A DNA stretch of 64,000 nucleotides from an uncultured Candidatus Melainabacteria bacterium (GCA_947090755.1 CAMUPF010000001.1:1-64000), one strand, 5' to 3'. Numbered from the stretch's first letter, positions 15,951-25,345 are shown. Made by a program: numbers and translations. The notes: generated by a model from the sequence alone, not told the origin.

Positions 15951-16887
15951 AATTGAATAAATAATCGACCAGCGTTTCTTCAAGGTGTACCCCGAAATGC
16001 TGGTTGATTTCTCTAATAAAATAGCACGGACTTGTTACATTTATTTCAATAATTTGCCCGTCGATAACATCAAGTCCGACCATTGAAAGCCCTATTTCGT
16101 CCAGAGCTTTTGCAACAGGTGTAAACGCTTCTTTTTCTTGTGCTGTAACTACAGCGCGTATAATATTTTTGTCGCAGTGGTCGTTGAATTTAAAATCATT
16201 TTCCCCCGGAAGCTTTTGGATTGCGTAATCTAAAACTTCCCCGCCTAAGAATAGTACGCGCTTGTCGCCATATTTAGCTTTTTCAATGTATTTTTGAACC
16301 ATAATCATACGTTTACCGTCTGCGGTCATTGTGTTGATAATGGCAGTTGTGTTTGCGTCGCCTTTGTTCAAAAGCATTACGCCGGAGCCAAAGCAGGCGT
16401 TGAGCGGTTTTAAGACAAGGTGTTCATGCTTATCTAAAAACTCAAGAATATCTTCTTTTGAATTCGTAACAATGTTCTCAGGCATTAAATGCTTAAATTT
16501 TACCGCGTGAAGTTTTTCGTTAAAGTTTCTGATTGCGCGCGGTGAATTTATTACGCGTGTTTTACTTTCATCGACAAAATCGAATATGTAAGTGGCATTG
16601 ATATAGTCCAAATCAACCGGTGGATCAGGTCTGAACATCACTAAGTCGTAGCTTTCGATATCCTGCTGAAACATTTCTTTTTCGTAGAAAATGTTCCCGT
16701 CTTTGAGGTAACTTTTTCTGCTGTTTGAGTACGCAATGCCGCCGCGCAAGCCAAGATTATCAATGGTTGCGATGTCTACCTGAGCGCCTTTTTCCAGCAG
16801 CCCTTTGATGAACCAAAAATTTGTTACTAAATCGTTGAACTCAAAATATTTCAACTCAATTCTGTCGATGATAAATAAAACTTTCAT
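15925..16887 (-). CDS. gshB: Glutathione synthetase (ATP-grasp)
   Basis: Joins glycine to gamma-glutamylcysteine. Start 16887 (MKVLFIIDRI) has a GAGG ribosome site; the frame extends to 16905. Family landmarks: MFRPDPPVDLDYINATYI, INSPRAIRNFNEKLHA, VLKPLNACFGSGVM, YGDKRVLFLGGEVLDYA, and the metal/product-binding GLDVIDGQIIEINVTSPCYFIREI. About 320 aa, normal for GshB. No gshA is visible here, so a partner enzyme must be elsewhere, or the substrate may differ. Confidence 0.88.
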   Translation of the reverse strand: MKVLFIIDRIELKYFEFNDLVTNFWFIKGLLEKGAQVDIATIDNLGLRGGIAYSNSRKSYLKDGNIFYEKEMFQQDIESYDLVMFRPDPPVDLDYINATYIFDFVDESKTRVINSPRAIRNFNEKLHAVKFKHLMPENIVTNSKEDILEFLDKHEHLVLKPLNACFGSGVMLLNKGDANTTAIINTMTADGKRMIMVQKYIEKAKYGDKRVLFLGGEVLDYAIQKLPGENDFKFNDHCDKNIIRAVVTAQEKEAFTPVAKALDEIGLSMVGLDVIDGQIIEINVTSPCYFIREINQHFGVHLEETLVDYLFNSSRVLTLS

Positions 16888-16944
16888 AGTGTTTCCTCTT
16901 TTCAATCTTTATAAAAGATTAAAAATGTATTTTATGCAATAGCC

Positions 16945-17601
16945 CTATGGTTTATTAGGATCCAGAGCAAAGAGCATGGAATTGTTATTCTGTAAAAGCA
17001 TTGCAAAACGTTCCAAATCAGCCTGAATTTCAGGGAAAGTGTTGTAATGCATCGGAACTATTCTTTGAGCGCCAATCCACTGGGCCGCGATTGCAGCGTG
17101 TTCAGCGTCCATTGTAAATTTGCCGCCGATTGGAAGCATCGCAATTTGAGGACGATAAAGTTCTTTAACAGTTTTCATTCCTTCGTGTAAGCAAGTGTCA
17201 CCGGCGTGATAAATTCTGACTGTATCAATATCAAAAAGGATTGCCGCAGCGTGGCCTGCGTAACGTCCGTCCGGCAAAGAACTTGAATGGAAGGCCGGTA
17301 AGAAAATAGCGCTTCCCCAGTCATAAGTTACTCTTCCGCCTAGATTTACAGCGTTAATTTTACATCCCTGTTCCTGACAGTAACCTGCAAGTTCTGCAAC
17401 TGCTGTAATTGTCGCACCTTTTTCTTTTGCGATTTCAATTGCCTGACCTAGGTGGTCGTAATGTGCGTGGGTTAATAAAATATCAGTAATATTGCGTTCA
17501 CACCAGTTGTAATTATCTATTGTAAAGTAAGGGTCAACAAGAACCTGTTTGTCATTGTGTGAAAATTCAAATGCGCTGTGGCCTAAGTATCTAATATCCA
17601 T
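16945..17601 (-). CDS. Metal-dependent hydrolase, UPF0173 (metallo-beta-lactamase fold)
   Basis: A member of the UlaG/UPF0173 branch of metallo-beta-lactamase fold hydrolases. Metal ligands are visible: LTHAHYDHLG, GHAAAILFD, HAGDTCLHEG and the final PMHYNTFP. Starting at 17601 (MDIRYLGHSAFEF) puts AAAGGAGAG 5 nt upstream and gives ~218 aa, the usual size. The physiological substrate of the family is not settled. Divergent from ribD with a 60-nt shared upstream region. Confidence 0.88.
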   Translation of the reverse strand: MDIRYLGHSAFEFSHNDKQVLVDPYFTIDNYNWCERNITDILLTHAHYDHLGQAIEIAKEKGATITAVAELAGYCQEQGCKINAVNLGGRVTYDWGSAIFLPAFHSSSLPDGRYAGHAAAILFDIDTVRIYHAGDTCLHEGMKTVKELYRPQIAMLPIGGKFTMDAEHAAIAAQWIGAQRIVPMHYNTFPEIQADLERFAMLLQNNNSMLFALDPNKP

Positions 17602-17625
17602 ATTTCTCTCCTTTATTATAAACAT

Positions 17626-17661
17626 TTGCAATAATATCATTATTGGTGTTAAAATTCAATT
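17626..17661 (+). promoter_or_regulatory. ribD promoter giving a leaderless start
   Basis: TTGCAA (17626-17631), 18-nt spacer, TAAAAT (17650-17655), then exactly 6 nt to the ATG. No ribosome site is possible, so transcription probably starts at or next to the start codon. Confidence 0.6.
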
Positions 17662-18696
17662 ATGCAAAGATATATGAACATCTGTTTAGAGTTAGCAATG
17701 AAGGGACGAGGCAAAACATCGCCCAATCCGCTTGTGGGGTGTGTTGTTCTGGATAAAGACGGGGAAATTATTTCGACTGGTTATCATTCCAAATGCGGAG
17801 AAAATCATGCTGAACGTGACGCACTTTTGAAACTGGAAAAAGGTCAGGCTAAAGGCGGAATCCTGTACGTTAACCTTGAACCGTGCTCACATTATGGCAA
17901 AACGCCGCCCTGTACTGATTTAATTATTGAACACGGGCTTAAAACTGTTGTTATCGGCATGCGTGATCCTAATCCGAAAGTTGATGGCGTTTCTAAACTT
18001 CGTGCCGCGGGAATTGAGGTTATTGAGGGCGTAATGGTGGACGAATGCCGCAAACTCAACGAGGTTTTTATTGTTAATCAGTCAGAACGCAGAACGTTTG
18101 TTGCAATTAAAACGGCAACAACGCTTGATGGTAAAATTGCGACTTCTAATGGTTCTTCAAAATGGATTACCTCAGAACTTGCACGCAATGAGGTTAAAAT
18201 TATCCGCGAAAAATACGATGCCATTTTGACGTCTTCTGTAACAGTCAATTCTGACAATCCGACTATGCTGCACGCAAAAAAAGTTATTTTAGACAGGAAT
18301 CTCTCAACCGACTTAGCCGCAAAATTTTATCAGCACGGAGAAATATTTGTCTTTTACGATGAAAAACTGACACCAAAGAGTGACAAAAATAATGTAACAT
18401 TTATTAAATGTCCTCTAAAAGACGGCGGTCTGGATATTGAATTTATTCTGAAAGAACTATATAACCGCGGAGTTATGAGTGTTCTTGTTGAAAGCGGCGG
18501 AAGGCTGAACGGTGCATTTTTGGCATACACTGATAAAATTTATAATTTTATTGCGCCTAAAATTGTCGGCGATAACAAGGCAAAATCCTCTTTTGACTAT
18601 CGCGATGTTTTTGATATAAGTGAGGCTGAAGTTTTTGAACTCTCAGAGGTTGTGAAATTCCTGCCCGATATTCTATTAATCCTGCATAGAAAATAA
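17662..18696 (+). CDS. ribD: Bifunctional diaminohydroxyphosphoribosylaminopyrimidine deaminase / reductase
   Basis: Two successive steps of riboflavin synthesis. The N-terminal deaminase zinc site is clear: HAERDALLK, then EPCSHYGKTPPCTDLI. The C-terminal reductase domain begins at KTATTLDGKIAT near residue 150 and contains VLVESGGRLNGAFL. 344 aa is the normal fused length. No other rib genes are adjacent. Confidence 0.95.
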   Translation: MQRYMNICLELAMKGRGKTSPNPLVGCVVLDKDGEIISTGYHSKCGENHAERDALLKLEKGQAKGGILYVNLEPCSHYGKTPPCTDLIIEHGLKTVVIGMRDPNPKVDGVSKLRAAGIEVIEGVMVDECRKLNEVFIVNQSERRTFVAIKTATTLDGKIATSNGSSKWITSELARNEVKIIREKYDAILTSSVTVNSDNPTMLHAKKVILDRNLSTDLAAKFYQHGEIFVFYDEKLTPKSDKNNVTFIKCPLKDGGLDIEFILKELYNRGVMSVLVESGGRLNGAFLAYTDKIYNFIAPKIVGDNKAKSSFDYRDVFDISEAEVFELSEVVKFLPDILLILHRK

Positions 18697-18734
18697 TTAG
18701 ACTTTTTTCTGATTTATTTACCTTAAGGCAAATT

Positions 18735-18746
18735 TATAATCAGAAT
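18735..18746 (+). promoter_or_regulatory. TATAAT 6 nt before ATG (leaderless-type)
   Basis: Perfect -10 hexamer TATAAT (18735-18740) followed by CAGAAT and the ATG at 18747. No clear -35. Confidence 0.45.
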
Positions 18747-19658
18747 ATGTTTACCTTTTCAGTATCTGATTCTTTCTATCGTTTCAATTGTACACCTGAT
18801 GTGTCACCTATTGGTGACACATCTTTTATTACAAAAGTGCTGATTCTACCTTATGGAGATAATGAGTTTTGTACTAAAATACGTGAACACGCTTATAAAA
18901 TGCTGGATAAAAATTTGAAAAAAGTTATTATATATTTACCTACAAAGGTTGATATTACTGCGCATCTTGAACTATTGAAAGACCGTGAGGTTGTTGTTTG
19001 CCATGAATTTGACGGGAATTTTTCTGATGATGCAGCGTTTGTTTTTTTAAGTGATTTAAGCCGTGGGTTTAATTATAATGACGCATGCAGAATTGATTCT
19101 TTTACTGCCTCAAATATTGAGGACAACAGGATTAAGGACGTGTCGTTTGAGGAGTTTTCAGCTTTTGAAGCTTTACCCGCGCTCTTGAGGTATGCCGCGG
19201 ATAAAAAATATTCATTTATCCGGCTCGGGGAGGCTAATTCTGCTGAGTTTAACACAAATTCCGCTTCAACTGTCGGGTATGGGGCATGGGCGCTGTATAA
19301 TGGTTCAAAGTGTGAGTTTATAAAACAATATTATTCTGATGAAATAGTGAGATTTGTAAGGTTTAATCTGCAAAACAGCCTGCATATTGCCTGTTCTGAA
19401 TGCTTTAATTTTCCGGATGTATTTAATCAGGAGTTTAAAGTATTTGTTGCTCTGGAAAAAGACGGATATGTTTGCGGTGTTAGCGGTTCTTATAAAACGC
19501 CTGAACCTTTATTTAAAGCTCTGGTTAAACGAACATTCGGCGCGGCGTTCTCGGATAACAGGTTTGCGCCGGTAAAGCCCGAGGATTTTGAGCGCCTCGA
19601 AATTTCAGTTTCTCTTTTATGTGATGACCTTATGGACTCTGTATTGATTGTGGCCTGA
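18747..19658 (+). CDS. MEMO-like plus AMMECR1-like fusion protein (divergent)
   Basis: Residues ~25-110 look like a reduced MEMO1 domain (KVLILPYGDNEFCTKIREHAYKMLDKNLKKVIIYLPT). Residues ~225-300 resemble an AMMECR1 domain (FKVFVALEKDGYVCGVSGSY, then FGAAFSDNRFAPVKPEDFERLEISVSLL). The strongly conserved LRGCIG motif of AMMECR1 is changed to VCGVSG, and the MEMO metal-binding histidines are not evident. In the AmmeMemoRadiSam arrangement these two domains accompany a radical SAM enzyme, but none is visible here. It leads into the folate genes 33 nt downstream. Its -10 box is 6 nt from the ATG. Function unknown. Confidence 0.6.
   Translation: MFTFSVSDSFYRFNCTPDVSPIGDTSFITKVLILPYGDNEFCTKIREHAYKMLDKNLKKVIIYLPTKVDITAHLELLKDREVVVCHEFDGNFSDDAAFVFLSDLSRGFNYNDACRIDSFTASNIEDNRIKDVSFEEFSAFEALPALLRYAADKKYSFIRLGEANSAEFNTNSASTVGYGAWALYNGSKCEFIKQYYSDEIVRFVRFNLQNSLHIACSECFNFPDVFNQEFKVFVALEKDGYVCGVSGSYKTPEPLFKALVKRTFGAAFSDNRFAPVKPEDFERLEISVSLLCDDLMDSVLIVA
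18798..18823. repeat. Perfect 11-bp inverted repeat around a TCAC-N6-GTGA core
   Basis: GATGTGTCACC / GGTGACACATC with a TATT loop, inside the coding region near the 5' end. It is the longest member of the TCAC-N6-GTGA palindrome set in this window. Confidence 0.8.
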
Positions 19659-19691
19659 TTTTATGCTAATCTTTGAGTCGGGAGATGTGCT

Positions 19692-21266
19692 TTGCTTATA
19701 TATTCCGACAAACTTTTCGAAAATCCGGTTGAAATAATCTCGGCGTTTGACAGAAACTCGTTTTTAAGAGCATTTGAACGCATTGAGAAATTGCGTTTTG
19801 AATACTACATTGTCGGGTATATTAAATATGAAGCTTATAAATTTTTTCAAAAATTTGATGTGGTTAGCAGATCGCCTTTATTATATTTCGAGGTTTATAA
19901 AGAATTTCGAACCTTTGCTGAAGCCCGGTCACAAGATTGTAAAACTGTTTTATATCCTGAAATTACTAAGGAGCAATATTTTCAAAAAATAGATTATATA
20001 AAAGACCGGATTGCGCAAGGTAATACTTATGAGGTTAATTATACGATACCGAACGCCGTTTGGACTTCGTGTGAGGGTGTGGAACTGTTTAATTCACTTC
20101 TTGTGTCGCAGAAAACGCCTTATAATGCATATATTAAGAACGATTTTGAGGAAGTTTTGTCGTTTTCGCCGGAACTGTTTTTCAGGGTTCAGAACGGTAG
20201 AATTTCTACAAAACCTATGAAAGGCACGATAAAGCGCGGGCTAACAGATGAAGAGGACGAAGAAAATAAGAGATTTTTACAAAATGATGAGAAAAATCGT
20301 GCTGAAAACGTTATGATTGTTGACTTGTTGCGCAATGATTTGGGCAGAATAGCCAAAACCGGCACAGTACAAGTTGATAAGCTTTTTGAAATTGAAACTC
20401 ATAAGACACTTCACCAGATGACGTCGGAGGTTTCGGCGGAATTGGTTGAGGGTACGACATTGTACGATATCTTTGAGGCAATTTTTCCGTGTGGCTCGAT
20501 TACCGGAGCGCCAAAGGTTTCAACTATGCGGATAATTGAGGAAGTTGAAGCGTGTGAACGTGGAATTTATTGTGGTGCAATCGGGATAATTCACGGTAAT
20601 GATGCGGAATTTAGCGTGCCGATTCGGATCCTTCAAAAAAGTGCGGGTGCAGCTTATTATACCTGCCACACGGGCGGTGCGGTTGTTTGGGATTCTACGC
20701 CTGAGCAAGAGTGGGAAGAGGCACTTTTGAAATCAGCATTTTTAAAACGGCCGCTTGCACGTATTGAAACAATTGCGGTAAAAAATGGCAAAATCTTATT
20801 TGAAAAAGAACACTTTGAACGCATTGGCTGGATTGCGGAACCGGAATCCGATAACGAAATTTTGCGCATAACGTCACTAAATGGTGAATATTCCGTCCGG
20901 CATTTGCCCCTGAAACCTGTTGAAAACTTTAACGTGAGGATTGCAAAAACGTCGACTGACAGCCGTAATCCTTATTTAAAAATAAAAACAGATTTCAGGC
21001 CGTGGTATGAAATTAAAAACGATGTCTTTGATGAGATTTATTTTAATGAGCGCGGCGAATTGACCGAAGGCGCCAGAAGCAATGTAATCATTGAAAAAGA
21101 CGGAAAATTTTACACGCCACCGGTTGAGTGCGGGTTATTGAACGGTATTTACAGACAGTCACTAAATAGTGAAGAAAAAGTCTTGTATAAAGAGGATTTG
21201 CTCGGTGCGGACGCGGTTTATTGCTGTAATTCTGTTAGGGGGATGGTGAAAGTATGCTTATCATAG
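19692..21266 (+). CDS. pabB: PabB-PabC fusion: aminodeoxychorismate synthase component I plus ADC lyase
   Basis: Makes p-aminobenzoate for folate. Residues ~75-345 are the chorismate-binding domain, with QGNTYEVNYTI, STKPMKGTIKRG, RAENVMIVDLLRNDLGRI and the C-terminal FPCGSITGAPK. Residues ~350-524 are a class IV aminotransferase-type lyase domain (LTEGARSNVIIEKDGKFYTPPVECGLLNGIYR). The start is TTG with GGGAG 7 nt upstream. It overlaps pabA by 13 nt. Two TCAC-N6-GTGA palindromes occur inside (20874, 21159). Confidence 0.92.
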   Translation: MLIYSDKLFENPVEIISAFDRNSFLRAFERIEKLRFEYYIVGYIKYEAYKFFQKFDVVSRSPLLYFEVYKEFRTFAEARSQDCKTVLYPEITKEQYFQKIDYIKDRIAQGNTYEVNYTIPNAVWTSCEGVELFNSLLVSQKTPYNAYIKNDFEEVLSFSPELFFRVQNGRISTKPMKGTIKRGLTDEEDEENKRFLQNDEKNRAENVMIVDLLRNDLGRIAKTGTVQVDKLFEIETHKTLHQMTSEVSAELVEGTTLYDIFEAIFPCGSITGAPKVSTMRIIEEVEACERGIYCGAIGIIHGNDAEFSVPIRILQKSAGAAYYTCHTGGAVVWDSTPEQEWEEALLKSAFLKRPLARIETIAVKNGKILFEKEHFERIGWIAEPESDNEILRITSLNGEYSVRHLPLKPVENFNVRIAKTSTDSRNPYLKIKTDFRPWYEIKNDVFDEIYFNERGELTEGARSNVIIEKDGKFYTPPVECGLLNGIYRQSLNSEEKVLYKEDLLGADAVYCCNSVRGMVKVCLS

Positions 21267-21826
21267 ATAATTACGATTCTTTTACCTACAATCTGGTACA
21301 ATATTTTAAAATTCTCGGTCAAAAGCCGATTGTTGTGAAAAACGATGAATCGCTGCCTGATGTCGATTTTGACAGAATCGTAATTTCTCCGGGGTATGGA
21401 AATCCTGATAATTCGGGGCTTTCGATGGAAGTTCTAAGAAAATATTACCGTGAAAAGCCGATTTTAGGAGTGTGTCTGGGACATCAGTGTATCGCTAAAT
21501 TTTTTGGTGCAAATATTGTAAAAGCCGCAGAACCTATGCACGGAAAAGTTTCTAAAGTATTTTATAATGTGGGTGAACCATTATTTAACGGCTTAGCGCA
21601 AGGGTTCAACGCAACGCGCTACCATTCGCTTGTGGTTGAGGATGTTCCTGATACGCTTGATGTAATTGCACGAAGTGATGATGTGATTATGGGCATAAAA
21701 CACCGCGATTTGCCTATTTATGGTGTGCAATTTCATCCCGAGGCTATTTTGACCGAGGGCGGTTTAAAGTTGCTCGACAACTTCATCCGTGCTACAATTG
21801 AAACGAATAAGGAGATTAAAGCATGA
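21254..21826 (+). CDS. pabA: Aminodeoxychorismate/anthranilate synthase glutaminase component
   Basis: Class I glutamine amidotransferase delivering ammonia to PabB. The triad is visible: Cys in LGVCLGHQCIAKFFG, and His/Glu in GVQFHPEAILTEGG. The N-terminal MLIIDNYDSFTYNLVQYF is the family signature. 190 aa, full length. Overlap with pabB upstream and a 4-nt ATGA overlap with the next gene show a tightly coupled operon. As no trp genes are nearby, a folate role is preferred; some PabA/TrpG serve both. Confidence 0.93.
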   Translation: MLIIDNYDSFTYNLVQYFKILGQKPIVVKNDESLPDVDFDRIVISPGYGNPDNSGLSMEVLRKYYREKPILGVCLGHQCIAKFFGANIVKAAEPMHGKVSKVFYNVGEPLFNGLAQGFNATRYHSLVVEDVPDTLDVIARSDDVIMGIKHRDLPIYGVQFHPEAILTEGGLKLLDNFIRATIETNKEIKA

Positions 21827-22401
21827 TTAATTTTGATGAGGGGATAGAATTTGATCCGGGGTTTACTATACATTTATCGTTGATTTCACGTGATATCGAG
21901 AGTTTTTATTATAATTTAAACGCGTATCAGTTTGCACAGAAAAAACAACAGTTTAAAGCGTATTCAGGAAAACTTTTACGGCTTATTGAGCGTAATATCG
22001 GGTTTTATGCGGCCTGTGTTTTGTGGGCGGATATAGCAAAAAATCATCCTGAAAAGCTTATCTTGAATAATATTTGCTTTGGCGGTGAATATGTGGAAGA
22101 AGACAATGTTCAGGAAGTTGAATTTGTACGAAATTACCTTGAACAGTACAAAAAAGACTTAAAATATTATGTGGGTCAAAATTTTGAAATCCCTGAAATT
22201 TATCGCGCGATACTGGATGATTACGAAGGATTTTTGAAAATTAATGAGGGATTTGTTAAGGTAAGTAAGGCTGAAGATTTGAAGCTTCCTGATAGTGTAA
22301 AATCTGTTGAAAATGAGGCGGAATTGTTATCACAAATCGAGGCGGTAATTGAATCCGGCAACTTTAAACCGATGATTGAATACTATTCAAAGGTGAAATA
22401 A
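21823..22401 (+). CDS. Unknown 192-aa protein in folate/nagZ operon
   Basis: Not recognised. Soluble, rich in aromatic and acidic residues, mostly helical, no signal peptide. ATGA overlap with pabA and 1-nt overlap with nagZ show it is cotranscribed and translated with both. It is not a known folate enzyme by inspection. Confidence 0.75.
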   Translation: MINFDEGIEFDPGFTIHLSLISRDIESFYYNLNAYQFAQKKQQFKAYSGKLLRLIERNIGFYAACVLWADIAKNHPEKLILNNICFGGEYVEEDNVQEVEFVRNYLEQYKKDLKYYVGQNFEIPEIYRAILDDYEGFLKINEGFVKVSKAEDLKLPDSVKSVENEAELLSQIEAVIESGNFKPMIEYYSKVK

Positions 22402-23366
22402 TGACCGATTTGCGAACAAAAGTTTACCAGATGTTTATTCTTGGCACTGACGGGGGCGGCTATAAAGAGGCTTTGCGTTGCGGGCTAGGCGGAATGATTT
22501 TCTTTACAAAGGATATTTTAAGCGCGGAGCAAATCAAAAACGTCACTGATGAGTGTCGAAAATTGGCGCTTATTCCTCCTTTTCTGTCTATTGATCAAGA
22601 GGGCGGCAGGGTCGAACGGACAGAAAATATTCACGGCGGAAAGAAATATTTATCCGCGCGATATGCGTTTGAAAAAGGCATTCTTGCATCCCAAACGGCA
22701 GAAATTGCTCAGGAACTTTGTTCATACGGTATAAATTTGAATTTTGCACCCTGTATTGATGTTAATACAAATCCGCAAAATCCGATTATTGGCGAGCGTG
22801 CGTTTTCTGATAGGCCCGAGGACGTTATTGCTGCTGAAAAGATTGTTTCGCGCACCTATGAGCAGAACGGAATTATACCTTGCGTAAAGCATTTTCCGGG
22901 GCACGGTGATGCAAGCGTAGACAGCCATTTAGGGCTTCCTGAAATTGATGTTCCGCTGAATGAGATGGAAAAACTTCACATTGCCCCCTTTAAATCTGCG
23001 ATTGAAAACGGAATTGATATGGTTATGGTTGCCCACTTGCACTGTACTTGCTTTGATAAAGAGGTTTTGCCGACTTCTCTAAGTGAAAATGCGTTGCATT
23101 ATCTGCGCAAAAAACTTGGATTCAATGGCGTTGCGATATCTGATGATATGATTATGAAAGGCGTGGCAGAACAATTTACGCCGATAGAGGCTTGTGTAAA
23201 AGGGATTAAGGCCGGTTTGAATATGTTTATTTACAGGCATTCAACCTCTGATATCATTGAAACAATCGAAAAAATCGCGGAATTAGCCAAAACAGACGCT
23301 GTGCTGAGCGAAAAAATAGACGACTCTTTTAATAGAATAATTAAGTTAAAAAACTCCCGCCTTTGA
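22401..23366 (+). CDS. nagZ: Beta-N-acetylhexosaminidase, GH3 (NagZ type)
   Basis: Removes N-acetylglucosamine from muropeptides in peptidoglycan recycling. The NagZ signature KHFPGHGDASVDSHLGLPEI (His/Asp acid-base loop) and the nucleophile Asp in AISDDMIMKGV are present. SIDQEGGRVER lies near residue 65. 321 aa, a single catalytic domain with no signal peptide, as in cytoplasmic NagZ. Last gene of the pab operon, ended by a terminator that overlaps its stop. Confidence 0.94.
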   Translation: MTDLRTKVYQMFILGTDGGGYKEALRCGLGGMIFFTKDILSAEQIKNVTDECRKLALIPPFLSIDQEGGRVERTENIHGGKKYLSARYAFEKGILASQTAEIAQELCSYGINLNFAPCIDVNTNPQNPIIGERAFSDRPEDVIAAEKIVSRTYEQNGIIPCVKHFPGHGDASVDSHLGLPEIDVPLNEMEKLHIAPFKSAIENGIDMVMVAHLHCTCFDKEVLPTSLSENALHYLRKKLGFNGVAISDDMIMKGVAEQFTPIEACVKGIKAGLNMFIYRHSTSDIIETIEKIAELAKTDAVLSEKIDDSFNRIIKLKNSRL

Positions 23367-23384
23367 TAAGACGGGAGTTTTTGT
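23351..23384. terminator. Bidirectional terminator nagZ / thrS
   Basis: AAACTCCCG/CGGGAGTTT stem with T runs on both strands, between convergent genes and overlapping the nagZ stop. Confidence 0.85.
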
Positions 23385-23406
23385 GAGGCCTTTTGCCATT
23401 AGTTGA

Positions 23407-25206
23407 TTATTTACCCTCTTTTGCGAACGATCCGAGGTTTCTGTTTTTGATTTCATCGACGATTTTGTCAACGAAGTCATCAACTTTGAATGTTCCAACC
23501 TGACCGATTCCGCGCGCGCGGACTGCAACTGAATTTGTTTCGATTTCTTTGTCGCCGATTACGCAAACGTATGGAACTTTCTTATCCTGCAAGCTTTCGC
23601 GGATTTTGTAGTTCATGCTTTCAGAACGGTCGTCGAGTTTTGCACGGATTCCGGCAGCACGCATTTTTTTGTAAACTTGTTCTGCAAAATCTGTGTGTTT
23701 GTCGTTTGAAATCGGAACAATCGCAACTTGTGTCGGTGCAAGCCATGTCGGGAATGCGCCTGCAAAGTGTTCAATTAAGATTCCGTGGAAACGTTCCATT
23801 GAACCGAAGATTACGCGGTGTAACATTAAAGGTGTTTTCAACTGGCCGTCCTTGTCTTGATATTTGATATCAAATCTTGCCGGCAGGTTGAAGTCTAACT
23901 GAATTGTTGCACATTGCCATGTTCTGCCGATAGCATCTTTAACTTTAAAGTCGATTTTCGGGCCGTAGAAAGCGCCGTCGCCTTCGTTGATTTCGTATTT
24001 CATACCGCGGCGTTCCATTGCTTCTTTCAAACCTGCTTCAGCTTTGTTCCAGTTTTCGATTTCGCCGACGAAGCTTTCAGGACGGGTTGAAAGTTCAACT
24101 TCAAATTCCATGTTGAACATTGCCATTGTGTCAGCAACGAAGTCGATAATACTGTTGATTTCATCAACCAGTTGTTCAGGCGTACAGAAGATGTGTGCAT
24201 CGTCCTGAGTGAAGCCTTGTACACGGGTCAAACCTGAAAGAGCACCTGATTTTTCTTTTCTGTAAACGGTTCCGAGTTCTGCCATACGTAAAGGCAATGA
24301 ACGGTACGAATGTCTTGTTGATTGGTAAATCAGGATGTGGAACGGACAGTTCATCGGTTTTATAACGTATTGATCGTCGCCTTCTTCATCTTTTTGTACA
24401 AAGAACATATTTTCTTTGTAGTGGTCCATGTGGCCTGAAATTTCCCAGAGTTTGGATTTTGCGATTTGCGGTGAATGAACGATTACATAATCGCGTTTTC
24501 TGTGTTCACTTCTCCAGTAATTTTCGATTTCTTCACGGACTATACCGAGGTTAGGGTGCCATAAAACAAGTCCTGCGCCCAGTTCTTCACGGACAGAGAA
24601 TAAGTCTAACTGGCTGCCGAGTTTTCTGTGGTCACGTTTTTCCGCTTCTTCAAGGAACGTTAAGTATGCTTGTAAGTCTTCTTTGTTCCAGTATGCAGTT
24701 GCGTAAATTCTTTGAAGCATTTTGTTCTTTTCGTTACCGCGCCAGTAAGCACCTGCAACTTTTAAGAGTTTGAATGCGTTTGGTTTAATATATGTTGTGT
24801 TTGGAATGTGCGGACCTGCGCAAAGGTCGTTGAAAAGGACATTGCCGTCTTTGTCTTTTGTCAGGTACAAAGTAGGATTGTCGTTTCTGTGTTCTTCCAA
24901 TAATTCAGCTTTGTAAATTTCGCCTTGAGATTTAAATTCGGCGATTTTCGCGTCAACATCTTCAACAACGTATTTTTCGAATGTTAAGTTTTGTTTAACG
25001 ATGTTTTTCATTTCTTCTTCGATTTTAACAAGATCTTCAGCGGTGAACGCGTGTCCGTCCGTTAAGTCAAAATCGTAATAGAAACCGTCAGCGGTAGCCG
25101 GTCCGATTGCCAACTTTGCATTCGGGAACAGCTTTTGAACGGCTTGAGCCATGATGTGTGATGTTGAGTGTCTCAACACGTGTAATGTTGAATTGTCTTT
25201 TTCCAT
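23407..25206 (-). CDS. thrS: Threonine--tRNA ligase lacking the N-terminal TGS domain
   Basis: Class II synthetase charging tRNA-Thr. The start at 25206 (MEKDNSTLHVLRHSTSH) has a strong AGGAGG site, so the longer frame to 25242 is unlikely. The protein begins directly at the N2 editing domain (HVLRHSTSHIMAQAV with the zinc-type HxxxH, and later CAGPHIPNT). The TGS domain (~60 residues) normal in full-length bacterial ThrRS is absent. Catalytic core motifs (HMDHYKENMF, KPMNCPFHILIYQS, YRKEKSGALSGLTRVQGFTQDDAHIFC) and the anticodon domain are intact. ~599 aa. Confidence 0.95.
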   Translation of the reverse strand: MEKDNSTLHVLRHSTSHIMAQAVQKLFPNAKLAIGPATADGFYYDFDLTDGHAFTAEDLVKIEEEMKNIVKQNLTFEKYVVEDVDAKIAEFKSQGEIYKAELLEEHRNDNPTLYLTKDKDGNVLFNDLCAGPHIPNTTYIKPNAFKLLKVAGAYWRGNEKNKMLQRIYATAYWNKEDLQAYLTFLEEAEKRDHRKLGSQLDLFSVREELGAGLVLWHPNLGIVREEIENYWRSEHRKRDYVIVHSPQIAKSKLWEISGHMDHYKENMFFVQKDEEGDDQYVIKPMNCPFHILIYQSTRHSYRSLPLRMAELGTVYRKEKSGALSGLTRVQGFTQDDAHIFCTPEQLVDEINSIIDFVADTMAMFNMEFEVELSTRPESFVGEIENWNKAEAGLKEAMERRGMKYEINEGDGAFYGPKIDFKVKDAIGRTWQCATIQLDFNLPARFDIKYQDKDGQLKTPLMLHRVIFGSMERFHGILIEHFAGAFPTWLAPTQVAIVPISNDKHTDFAEQVYKKMRAAGIRAKLDDRSESMNYKIRESLQDKKVPYVCVIGDKEIETNSVAVRARGIGQVGTFKVDDFVDKIVDEIKNRNLGSFAKEGK

Positions 25207-25345
25207 AATTTTTCCTTCCTCCTCAAGCAACAACATTTGCAAGAGGTATTATCTACGTTAAAAATTATATCATAAACAAGGGGGTTGAAAAATTTTTTTT
25301 AGCGTTTTATATTAATAGTGTAGTAGATAAAAGGAAAAGATTTAC

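Noticed and set aside
25207-25345. T-box or other riboswitch before thrS, and likewise before ileS, proS, hisS
   Set aside because: Leaders are short and show no specifier loop, T-box consensus or terminator/antiterminator pair.
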